Source of the DNA: Proteiniphilum sp. UBA5267
GTDB lineage: Bacteria; Bacteroidota; Bacteroidia; Bacteroidales; Dysgonomonadaceae
Assembly: GCA_002411515.1 (NCBI GenBank)
Contig: DHTF01000045.1
Coordinates: forward strand, 1 to 12,867
Reading direction: 5' to 3'
Length of the DNA: 12,867 nucleotides
A program made the position numbers and the translations under genes. Shown here in pieces: positions 1 to 7,157 of this stretch; position 1 is the stretch's first letter; the number at the start of each line of letters is the position of its first letter. The notes below the pieces were generated by a model. It was not told the DNA's origin and ran no database searches. It worked only from the letters and a program-made list of their open reading frames with translations.

Positions 1-2
1 CC

Positions 3-2033
3 GTCATGATGCTCTTCCTCGCGGTGATGCTCACCGACGTGGTCTTGCTTGATCTGTACAATACCTTCGGCCTGCCTACCTCCACCACCGTTTCCCTGGT
101 ATTTGAACTACTGGGCGCCGCAGTGGCCGTAGCCCTTTTCACTATGTGGACTACCGAAACGAGCGACCAGCTGGGTGATTTCATCAACAGCGGCAAAGCG
201 CTCGCGATCATCGGGGGGATATTTATCTCCATCGCCATTGCCTTTGTGGTGGGGTCTGTCATTATGTATGTCTCGAGATTGGTATTTACCTTCAAATATG
301 CAAAACCCTTCAAGTATCTGGGTGCCATTTGGGGAGGATTTGCACTGACAGCGATTACCTACTTCGCTATATTCAAAGGATTAAAAGGGAGTGTACTTGT
401 CACGGCGGATATGATCAATTACCTGGATCACAACATGGGATCGGCACTATTGTATACGTTTGCAGGCTGGACCCTGTTGATGGCGCTCTTGCAACATCTT
501 TTCCGCATAAGAATCCTGAAAATAATTGTGCTGGTAGGTACCGCTGCTTTGGCGATGGCCTTTGCCGGAAACGACCTGGTAAACTTTATCGGGGTATTTA
601 TGGCCGGCTTCGATTCTTTCCGGATCGCACGGACTGTGGCAGCTGCAGGAGGTGACGTGAATACACTTTACATGGACCAACTCTCAGAACCTGTCGTTGC
701 CAATATGTACTGGTTGCTGGGTGCAGGCATTATCATGGTACTGGCTCTTTGGTTTTCAAAAAAATCAAGGACTGTAACCGAGACCGAAGTAAACCTAGCC
801 CGCAAGGGAGAGGGCGTGGAACGTTTCTCCTCATCCCCACTCTCACGGTCACTGGTAAGAGGAAGCCTCATCATCGGCAAGACGGTGAGCAGCATAACCC
901 CCGCACCGGTACAACGATTTATTGAAAAAAGATTCGAACCGGTTGAACTGGACAATAAAGCCTCGTTCGACCTGATCAGGGCCTCCGTGAACCTCACTAT
1001 TTCTGCCCTGCTGATCTCACTGGGTACCTCGTTGAAATTGCCCCTGTCGACCACTTACGTGACCTTCATGGTAGCCATGGGCTCTTCGTTAGCCGACCGT
1101 GCCTGGGGCCGTGAAAGTGCCGTATACCGAATAAATGGCGTACTGACAGTGGTAGCAGGATGGCTGCTGACTGCATTGATCGCATTCTCAGCGGCACTGC
1201 TTGTCGGACTCTTTCTGATGTGGGGAGGTAAGATCGCAATCATCCTGATGATCGTCCTGGTCGCATTCGTTCTTTACAAATCAGGAAGACTGCACACCAA
1301 ACGAAAACACAAAGAGATGGAGCACCTACAGGTACACTCCAGCGAATTACAGTTGGTAACCTCCTCCAATGAAGAGGTTATTAGACTGATGGAAAAGACA
1401 TTGATGATTTTTAAGTATATCACGGATGGCCTTGAGGATGAAAACAGAAAAAAGGTAAAGAAAGCCATGTTGGAGGCCAATGAACTCTATGAAAGATTCC
1501 GGGATAAAAGAGATTATGAGGTGGTTCCAACCCTGGAAAGTATACAAATGAATGCATTGGATCTCGAACAGGAATATGTGCAGCTGATTGATTACTCCTA
1601 TGAAATTACTAAATCACTTAAAGCTGTTACCGAAGCTACTTTCCGGTATATCGACAACAATCATTCCGCTTTTTCAAAAGAGCAGATCGACGACCTCAAG
1701 GTCCTATATAAGAACTTGTCGGATATATATGCCATCTACGCATCGATGGACAAAACTGGCGATTATAGCGGTTTTGACCAGGTCACTGCCATGCGGGAGA
1801 TCATCATTGAGCTCAACGCTAAAATGACCAAGCGACAAATAAAAAGGGTGAAAGAAAATCAATCGAGCACCCGCAGTAGCATTCTCTTTCTGAACCTGGT
1901 GAACGAATCGAAGATCATCACGCTGCAGTCGAGCAACCTGATGAAATCGCACCGCAATTTCAAAGAGCAGTATGTAAAGTCGGTGTCAGGCCGTGATGGT
2001 AAAAAAATAATCATAGATGCCACACTCAATTAG
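3..2033 (+). CDS. Inorganic phosphate transporter, PiT family (5' end outside window)
   Basis: Inner-membrane PiT-family permease, expected to import inorganic phosphate with a coupling cation. The reading frame is open to the window edge, and the first Met at position 6 lies inside a conserved membrane segment, so the true start is upstream; the first GxNDxxN signature of the family would be in the missing part. What remains shows the end of the first half (DLYNTFGLPTSTTVSLVFEL, residues about 16-35 from the first Met), several hydrophobic segments, then the second half with RASVNLTISALLISLGTSLK and LPLSTTYVTFMVAMG, a paired inverted-repeat arrangement typical of PiT. After the last membrane segment (near residue 430) come about 245 mostly helical, charged residues, probably a cytoplasmic PhoU-like domain, as is common in Bacteroidetes members. 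No phoU-like gene follows; the next gene is convergent. The coding strand is slightly richer in C than G, unlike the other genes here. Family call is firm; substrate is inferred from the family. Confidence 0.93.
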   Translation, partial: VMMLFLAVMLTDVVLLDLYNTFGLPTSTTVSLVFELLGAAVAVALFTMWTTETSDQLGDFINSGKALAIIGGIFISIAIAFVVGSVIMYVSRLVFTFKYAKPFKYLGAIWGGFALTAITYFAIFKGLKGSVLVTADMINYLDHNMGSALLYTFAGWTLLMALLQHLFRIRILKIIVLVGTAALAMAFAGNDLVNFIGVFMAGFDSFRIARTVAAAGGDVNTLYMDQLSEPVVANMYWLLGAGIIMVLALWFSKKSRTVTETEVNLARKGEGVERFSSSPLSRSLVRGSLIIGKTVSSITPAPVQRFIEKRFEPVELDNKASFDLIRASVNLTISALLISLGTSLKLPLSTTYVTFMVAMGSSLADRAWGRESAVYRINGVLTVVAGWLLTALIAFSAALLVGLFLMWGGKIAIILMIVLVAFVLYKSGRLHTKRKHKEMEHLQVHSSELQLVTSSNEEVIRLMEKTLMIFKYITDGLEDENRKKVKKAMLEANELYERFRDKRDYEVVPTLESIQMNALDLEQEYVQLIDYSYEITKSLKAVTEATFRYIDNNHSAFSKEQIDDLKVLYKNLSDIYAIYASMDKTGDYSGFDQVTAMREIIIELNAKMTKRQIKRVKENQSSTRSSILFLNLVNESKIITLQSSNLMKSHRNFKEQYVKSVSGRDGKKIIIDATLN

Positions 2034-2088
2034 TAGCTGCAAACCTGTAGCAGCAGGTCACTTATTCGTTCCAGGCTGATACAAAAAA

Positions 2089-2134
2089 TGCGGGTAATAC
2101 ACTGATAAAGTGCATTACCCGCAAATTTTTTTTT
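2089..2134. terminator. Probable bidirectional intrinsic terminator
   Basis: A 15-bp stem (2089-2103 TGCGGGTAATACACT paired with 2109-2123) closes a 5-base loop GATAA. There is one A-C mismatch when read as plus-strand RNA, which becomes a G-U wobble on the minus strand. On the plus strand the stem is followed by nine T (2126-2134). On the minus strand it is followed by six T (complement of the A run at 2083-2088). It lies between the convergent phosphate transporter (stop 2033) and the minus-strand gene ending at 2152, so it can end both transcripts. Confidence 0.85.
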
Positions 2135-2151
2135 GGATGTTCACTGAGAAC

Positions 2152-2514
2152 TTACTTCTGTTGCAAGTTGATTTGCAATTCCTGATTTTTTGTCAATTCT
2201 ACTTCCATGAAAACAGGCTCATAAGAGATCAGTTCAATCTGCAAAGTATATTTTCCAGGCTTCACATCGGTAATGGTAAATTGACCTTCGAGATCGGAAT
2301 AATATTTCTTCTTGTCGACTACGATCGTGGCTCCCGCCAATTTTTCGTTATTCTTTTCATCTACAACAGAACCTGTCAGCTGCAATGCGTTCACATTTTC
2401 TACCCGTACAGCCGACTTTGCTTCTCCTATTTTTTCGTCATTATTACCCGTTGCAAAGGCTGACAGGGAGACAAACAAAGAAACGGCAAAAACTAAAACA
2501 GACTTCATATGCAT
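2152..2514 (-). CDS. Small exported carboxypeptidase-regulatory-like domain protein
   Basis: A 120-residue protein. The N-terminus is a Sec signal peptide (MHMKSVLVFAVSLFVSLSAF, likely cut after ALA-like ATG/AFA near residue 20-22). After a short polar linker, residues about 45-118 form one beta-sandwich of the CarboxypepD_reg-like kind: LTGSVVDEKNNEKLAGATIV, then DLEGQFTITDVKPGKYTLQI, then a final strand pair. This is the same module found at the N-terminus of the TonB receptor in this window, but here it stands alone with no plug or barrel. A second ATG two codons downstream (position 2508) gives MKSVLVF, an equally good start. A TACCTTTG box just upstream suggests its own promoter. Probably periplasmic or surface; no enzymatic residues are visible and the partner is unknown. 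Domain call is good, function unknown. Confidence 0.85.
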   Translation of the reverse strand: MHMKSVLVFAVSLFVSLSAFATGNNDEKIGEAKSAVRVENVNALQLTGSVVDEKNNEKLAGATIVVDKKKYYSDLEGQFTITDVKPGKYTLQIELISYEPVFMEVELTKNQELQINLQQK

Positions 2515-2537
2515 AACTTTTAGTTGATTTACTCCGA

Positions 2538-2545
2538 CAAAGGTA
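2538..2545 (-). promoter_or_regulatory. Bacteroidetes -7 box for the 2514-2152 gene
   Basis: Read on the minus strand this is TACCTTTG, an exact match to the Bacteroidetes -7 consensus TAnnTTTG. It ends 23 bases before the ATG at 2514, giving a short leader of about 17 bases. No clear TTG element lies 19-21 bases further upstream, so the -33 part is weak or absent. Confidence 0.6.
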
Positions 2546-2618
2546 GGAATTGCACCCCGATAAACTGATTACGTTTTGGTGAAGTTATTGTTAAGTTTTC
2601 GTGACGACTAACTGGTTA

Positions 2619-3104
2619 TCAATACCTTTTTTCGTCCACGAGCTTTCCGTTTTCATCCCACATCCGCCAGATTCCGGTCTTGCGGCCTTCGTAGTAATTC
2701 ATCTCGTAGCGCTGGGTGCCCAGTTCGTCCCAAATACGCCAGGTACCATGTTTCCTGTCGTTCTTGTACTCCGCTTCCGAAATAAGTTGAGCAGAGATGT
2801 CATAAGTCCGCCACAAACCGTGTAACTTTCCTTCTTTGTATGAACGTATCTCTTTGGGTTTCCGGTTCTCGAAATAGACCACGTAGGCCCCCTCCGGAAC
2901 ACCATCTTTAATCTGCATCTCCAGTTTGAGGGTACCATTGCCATAGTACTCACGGTAATCGCCGGTATATAACTCAGTTTGCGTCCTGTCACGGTAGTAA
3001 ATACCACCCGATACGTATAGTTTAGGACTATCCTGTGTCTTTTGAGCCGGCAAGCAGAAAACGACAGAGAGAACAAGGAGTAAAAAAAATATTTTTTTCT
3101 CCAT
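2619..3104 (-). CDS. Exported MORN-type repeat protein (YwqK-like)
   Basis: A 161-residue protein with a hydrophobic N-terminal signal (residues 1-20, FLLLVLSVVFCLPA, probable cleavage at LPA|QK). Cys17 is preceded by V-V-F, a poor lipobox, so a lipoprotein is less likely. From about residue 46 to the end it is built of consecutive repeats of about 24 residues: 46-68, 69-92, 93-116, 117-140 and 141-161. Each has the pattern G-x-W/Y-x-x-Y/W-x-x-x-G-x-x-x-x-E-x-x-Y-x-x-G (for example RKHGTWRIWDELGTQRYEMN). This is the MORN_2/YwqK-like repeat often annotated as 'antitoxin YwqK', a label not supported here: there is no toxin partner and the protein is exported. The start lies 3 bases after the stop of the upstream lipoprotein, so they are almost certainly cotranscribed. 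Its role in the cluster is unknown; such repeats are usually binding or membrane-contact surfaces. Confidence 0.88.
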   Translation of the reverse strand: MEKKIFFLLLVLSVVFCLPAQKTQDSPKLYVSGGIYYRDRTQTELYTGDYREYYGNGTLKLEMQIKDGVPEGAYVVYFENRKPKEIRSYKEGKLHGLWRTYDISAQLISEAEYKNDRKHGTWRIWDELGTQRYEMNYYEGRKTGIWRMWDENGKLVDEKRY

Positions 3105-3107
3105 ATG

Positions 3108-4274
3108 TTAGAACGGGTAACCTGTCCAGGTAAAAATATTGGCCGGACAACCGGTATTGCTGCCTCCAATGGTAACACCAGCGGCAACAACGGGATTGGT
3201 GGAGCGTTGTGGAGCGTTGGCCAGCGAACTGGTCAGGCTGATGGTTGTACCCACGTCAGCACCTCCCTTGGAGTCCGTAATATCAACCATATCTTCTACC
3301 GTTCCTGTACCTTTTACCAGTGCATTCACGACGATGGTTTTTGCACCGCGGCGAATCTTGATTATGTCCTGCATTCTTTTGGATTTATCGGCAGCTTCAA
3401 AAGTTACGGCAGCCAATCTCAAATCGACGGTCATATTTTCAACCCTGAAATTGGATTGGTTGGGATATGTGACATAGTTACCGTCGAGGTTCCCGTCTGC
3501 TTCTATCCCGCGGGGATCAGATTCCCCGCTTGCATAACCGGCCTCCCAGATACCATATGCATTTTTTAATGTGCCGTTATATCCCTGTGTGAAATCAAAC
3601 ATATCATCATCCGGATTTACCGCCAGCAGATTGCTTACATTGACAGAACCACCAAAGAACTCAATTGCATCATCGGCCCCATCGTAAATATAGAGGTCAC
3701 TTATTTTGGTTCCATTGCCCACTCCATTCAGGGTAAGTCCGTTGTGTTCCACATCGGCACTTGAACGTGCTCCGGTATTTCCCAATATCAGATAGGACAA
3801 TTCACCGGAATTGTCTGCTGCATTGGTACCTCCATACACATAAGCTGAATTTACCTCCGTACTTCCTACTTCGGTGGATGAAGACAAGGGTGCTCGACCA
3901 TTGATGATTAATCCTCCCCAATACCCTTGTCCGGCATCTTCCTTATCGGCAATCATTCTTACCGGTGCGGTAGCCGTTCCTTTTGCATTGATTTTACCTC
4001 CCTGCAATACCAGAATATAATTAGAAAATCCTTGCTGCGCCTTGATGGTAGTACCTGCAGGAATGTTTAAAACACCACCTTCCTCCACGAGAAGCGGACC
4101 TGTCAACAGGTATTCTACGTTTGCATCCAACGTTCTTGTATCCTTGATTGAACCGGACAATTTATTGTCCTCTACCGGGTCTGTTCCTTTGTCATCACTC
4201 GCATCGCAGGAAACCAACACCACAGGTGTCAACAGTGCTGCGAACATTAAAAAGTTAAAAAAAATCTTCTTCAT
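3108..4274 (-). CDS. Surface lipoprotein with parallel beta-helix-like fold, TonB-receptor partner
   Basis: A 388-residue predicted lipoprotein. The signal peptide ends in a lipobox LVSC (Cys23), followed by a very acidic stretch (DASDDKGTDPVEDN). Acidic residues just after the Cys resemble the Bacteroidetes lipoprotein export signal, so I infer outer-leaflet display. The body (about 50-330) is rich in Gly, Asn, Asp and short hydrophobic strands, as in right-handed beta-helices: VEEGGVLNIPAGTTIKAQ (63-80), YWGGLIINGRAPL (118-130), HNGLTLNGVGNGTKISDLYI (177-196). Two acidic signatures, DDAIEFFGG (201-209) and DDDMFD (222-227), could bind Ca2+ or ligand. No glycosidase or lyase catalytic pattern is evident. 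It lies 41 bases downstream of the TonB-dependent receptor and 3 bases before the MORN protein. Similar beta-helix proteins beside receptors of this type occur in other Gram-negatives, from memory, with no established function. Operon partnership is likely; substrate is unknown. Confidence 0.85.
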   Translation of the reverse strand: MKKIFFNFLMFAALLTPVVLVSCDASDDKGTDPVEDNKLSGSIKDTRTLDANVEYLLTGPLLVEEGGVLNIPAGTTIKAQQGFSNYILVLQGGKINAKGTATAPVRMIADKEDAGQGYWGGLIINGRAPLSSSTEVGSTEVNSAYVYGGTNAADNSGELSYLILGNTGARSSADVEHNGLTLNGVGNGTKISDLYIYDGADDAIEFFGGSVNVSNLLAVNPDDDMFDFTQGYNGTLKNAYGIWEAGYASGESDPRGIEADGNLDGNYVTYPNQSNFRVENMTVDLRLAAVTFEAADKSKRMQDIIKIRRGAKTIVVNALVKGTGTVEDMVDITDSKGGADVGTTISLTSSLANAPQRSTNPVVAAGVTIGGSNTGCPANIFTWTGYPF

Positions 4275-4315
4275 CTTTTGTCCAATTTAAATTAATAGCA
4301 TCAAATTATTTACGT

Positions 4316-7048
4316 TTAAAATTCGTAGCTTGCGCCAAGACTAATATTTATCCCTTTTTTTAATTCATTCAGTATAATTTTCTCGTCCAACAAACTGCTT
4401 TCCCTCGAAAACCGGTAAGATGCATTCAGCAGGTTTTTGGCCTTCAGTTTCAACGAAAGATGGTTGTTTAAACTGTAGGAAGAAGCAAAGTCGAGGGAGG
4501 GAAGGCCTTCTTCAATGATATCCTTAAACCCTTTGGCTCCTACTGTGTGGATGCGGTGACTGAAATAGTTGAAGATGATTGAAGCCACAAAGCTCTTCTC
4601 TTTTTTGGTATGCGTATAGGAAAAATCCAGATTTGCAAGAAAGGGCGATGCTCCTTCGAGGCTGCTGCTGCGAGGTTCCGTATTGAGCATATCCAATGTT
4701 AAGTTTGTATAGATGTAGGAAGCATTTAATCCGACAGACAACCTGTTCATCTTCTCCAATTGAGTATTGAAACGATTGAAAAGATTCTTTCTGATTTCAA
4801 ACTCTAGCCCACTCACAACCGCATGATCACTGATATTGTCATAGGTGAGGAGTCCTGCAGAATTACCCTGGTCTACCCGTCCAATGGGATTGACAATATA
4901 TTTATAAAATCCTGTCAGCGTCAACAGCTCTCCTGGATTCATGTAATAATCCCATTTCAGATCTACATTGTAATTGTCGGATGGTTTTATATTGGGATTC
5001 CCCTGGCTGGAAAAGGATATATTCACATATTGATAGGGAGATATTTCTTTTGACTGTGGCAAAGTATAGGATTTGCTTGCTCCCATGCGCAAGCTGTTTT
5101 TGTCGTTCAGGTCGTACTTCAAATTCAAACTGGGTAAAAAGTAGTTTTTGCGGATGGATTCTTCACCCGGTTGCACATGCTGTACGTGGTGACTCACCTT
5201 TAAATCAGCGACATCCATGCGCAAACCGATGTTACTGGTAACATGGGTAAATAACTGCCACGTTCCTTCCACAAATCCGGAGTGTATAAATTTGGTCACC
5301 TCATATGAGTTTTTCTCACCAGTGGTCATTCCGAAAAGCCCGGCTTTCAGGTTGGCATCATTGTAATAATCATCCAGCCAGAGCGGGTCCATGGAAATGG
5401 TACCGGGAACAGCCGTGAAATTATACTCAACAGCTTCGAAGTTGTCATTCACATACCGTCCTGTATATCCGAACTTGATGGACGACTTACCACTGCCAAA
5501 ACGATCTCTCAGTCCATAAGTAAAAACTGCTTTCGCATTGATATCATTTTCTTTCAGGGTTGAGAAAAATCGCTTCTGCCGATTACTCCCTGTAAGAATA
5601 TACGTGCCATCCGTCATTCTGGAGAGATAGTTCTCACGTCGATCGGGTTCCAAACCTTTGATGTGGTTGTAAGAAACACCCACTTCCAGATTCATTTTGT
5701 CTGTTAACCTCCAGTCTGTATTTAATTGATTGACGATAAGATAATTATCGTTTTCCTGCTGTCTGCGATGAAAACCCATATAATCTTCACTGTCCTGATG
5801 CTTTTCACCGTGTTTGCCGAAATATTCACCCACATACTGATTGTTGGCATGAATCAGCATGAAATTATATGCGATATTGTGTTTACGGTCCAGGCCGTAA
5901 TTCAGATTTCCCAGCACAAGCTGGTTGGTATTCTGTGAATATTTCTTTCCTTCCTGATCCTGATAAATAAGTCCGCTGGTGATGGAATTGCGTACGATCT
6001 CCCGGGTATAGGAATAATCGGAACTGTGGGATGCGACCAGGAAAAAGGAAAGAGGATTTCTGTTTTCACCCACATGGAACATCTTCCCTCCGGAAAAACC
6101 ATAGCTGTGGTTCATCGGTAGGGAAACCTGCATAGGATCGAGACTGTTGGGAAAATCGAACCGATTGTTGACAGGTTGTCTCGAGTTGGTAAATCCAAAG
6201 TAATTGGCGCCATCCTGTCGCAGAAAGTTACTTCCCGTTGCCGCGGTGTTCAAACCAGCAGACAGATCCACAGCGAAAGCCTGATCACCCACCAACTCCT
6301 TTGACGTAATGTCGATAATTGCGCCACCCACATCGGCATAACTACTTCCTCTAAAAACTTTGTTTACACCGATATGCTGAATGATGTCGGTACCAAAAAA
6401 CTCTAATGCGATATTTTTATACTCCGGATCTTCTGAAGGAATCGGAAATCCGTTCAGGAGCGTAACATTATACCGGTCACCCAGTCCGCGGACAAACACG
6501 TTTTTTACACCTTCCTGACGGGAAATGCCGGATACCTGCGCTACCGCTGCCCGGGCATCACCAATGCCTCTTCTGGATAATTCCCTGGCACCCACAGCCT
6601 GTGTTGCCAAAAGTGCCTGTCGTTGCTCCATCAGAAGGATGTGTTCGCTTTCGCGGTTGACTCTTGCCACTACTTCCACTTCTTCCAAACTAATATCGTC
6701 TGACGTCATTTGAATGTCCACGACAATTTCCTGATTGTTCTGCAACACAACACCTGTTCTGGTGACTGACTCGTACGCCACATATGATATGACGAGTGAA
6801 TGGGTGCCCGATGGTACATTCTGTATGACATAATGACCGTCTAAGTCGGCAGCGGCACCCAAGGTGGTTCCTTCTATCAGCACCGATGCACCGATTAGCG
6901 GTTCATTGGTTTTGGCATCGGTAATGGTTCCCCTGACTGTGCTGTTCTGCGCTTGGATTGTAAAAGAGAAAAACAGGAGAATAAAAAATAAACCGATCTT
7001 TTTTGATAATTCTAATCTTTGTGTCACAAATTCAATATAAAATTTCAT
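4316..7048 (-). CDS. TonB-dependent outer-membrane receptor with N-terminal regulatory domain
   Basis: A 910-residue receptor that would import a large or scarce substrate across the outer membrane using TonB/ExbBD energy. Signal peptide 1-33 (IGLFFILLFFSFTIQA, cleavage near IQA|QN). Residues about 37-118 are a carboxypeptidase-D-like regulatory domain (VRGTITDAKTNEPLIGASVL, then DLDGHYVIQNVPSG). The plug follows at about 135-250, with RGLGDRYNVTLLNGFPIPSE (187-206) and GGAIIDITSKEL. The rest is a 22-strand-type barrel ending in the aromatic YEF typical of outer-membrane proteins. It is not SusC-like: no SusD gene is adjacent and the SusC plug signatures are absent. The partner is instead the beta-helix lipoprotein 41 bases downstream. 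A GTG at codon 8 (7025-7027) gives a more compact signal peptide and is an alternative start. An imperfect -7 box, GAACTTTG (7056-7063, minus), lies so close that the ATG would be almost leaderless, which favours the GTG. Substrate not deducible. Confidence 0.93.
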   Translation of the reverse strand: MKFYIEFVTQRLELSKKIGLFFILLFFSFTIQAQNSTVRGTITDAKTNEPLIGASVLIEGTTLGAAADLDGHYVIQNVPSGTHSLVISYVAYESVTRTGVVLQNNQEIVVDIQMTSDDISLEEVEVVARVNRESEHILLMEQRQALLATQAVGARELSRRGIGDARAAVAQVSGISRQEGVKNVFVRGLGDRYNVTLLNGFPIPSEDPEYKNIALEFFGTDIIQHIGVNKVFRGSSYADVGGAIIDITSKELVGDQAFAVDLSAGLNTAATGSNFLRQDGANYFGFTNSRQPVNNRFDFPNSLDPMQVSLPMNHSYGFSGGKMFHVGENRNPLSFFLVASHSSDYSYTREIVRNSITSGLIYQDQEGKKYSQNTNQLVLGNLNYGLDRKHNIAYNFMLIHANNQYVGEYFGKHGEKHQDSEDYMGFHRRQQENDNYLIVNQLNTDWRLTDKMNLEVGVSYNHIKGLEPDRRENYLSRMTDGTYILTGSNRQKRFFSTLKENDINAKAVFTYGLRDRFGSGKSSIKFGYTGRYVNDNFEAVEYNFTAVPGTISMDPLWLDDYYNDANLKAGLFGMTTGEKNSYEVTKFIHSGFVEGTWQLFTHVTSNIGLRMDVADLKVSHHVQHVQPGEESIRKNYFLPSLNLKYDLNDKNSLRMGASKSYTLPQSKEISPYQYVNISFSSQGNPNIKPSDNYNVDLKWDYYMNPGELLTLTGFYKYIVNPIGRVDQGNSAGLLTYDNISDHAVVSGLEFEIRKNLFNRFNTQLEKMNRLSVGLNASYIYTNLTLDMLNTEPRSSSLEGASPFLANLDFSYTHTKKEKSFVASIIFNYFSHRIHTVGAKGFKDIIEEGLPSLDFASSYSLNNHLSLKLKAKNLLNASYRFSRESSLLDEKIILNELKKGINISLGASYEF

Positions 7049-7124
7049 TTCGACACAAAGTTCTGGTATTAATGTTACAGACTGGTTACATGCAGATTAC
7101 TTTTTGGTTAAGATTCATGGCAAT

Positions 7125-7151
7125 AAAAAAACGGGGCTGTTCACCCCGTTT
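7125..7151 (-). terminator. Intrinsic terminator of the helicase gene
   Basis: Perfect 8-bp stem AAACGGGG (7129-7136) with CCCCGTTT (7144-7151) around a 7-base loop. Read on the minus strand the stem runs into seven T (complement of A 7125-7131). It starts 6 bases after the helicase stop codon, so it ends that transcript and separates it from the receptor cluster. Confidence 0.85.
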
Positions 7152-7157
7152 ATCCAA

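Noticed and set aside
668..1054. Minus-strand open frame inside the phosphate transporter
   Set aside because: Antisense shadow of a strongly conserved membrane-protein reading frame; no independent signal or domain.
2619..3104. Toxin-antitoxin system based on the 'YwqK antitoxin' label of similar proteins
   Set aside because: The protein is exported, no toxin gene is adjacent, and MORN-type repeats alone do not imply an antitoxin.
4316..7048. SusC/SusD polysaccharide utilisation locus
   Set aside because: No SusD-like gene, no carbohydrate-active enzyme in the window, and the plug lacks SusC-type signatures.
7021..7056. GTGTC/GACAC inverted repeat around the receptor start
   Set aside because: Only five bases per arm with a long spacer; easily chance.
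7056..7063. GAACTTTG as the promoter of the receptor cluster
   Set aside because: One mismatch in the essential TA, no -33 element, and it would leave almost no leader for the ATG; kept only as a remark.
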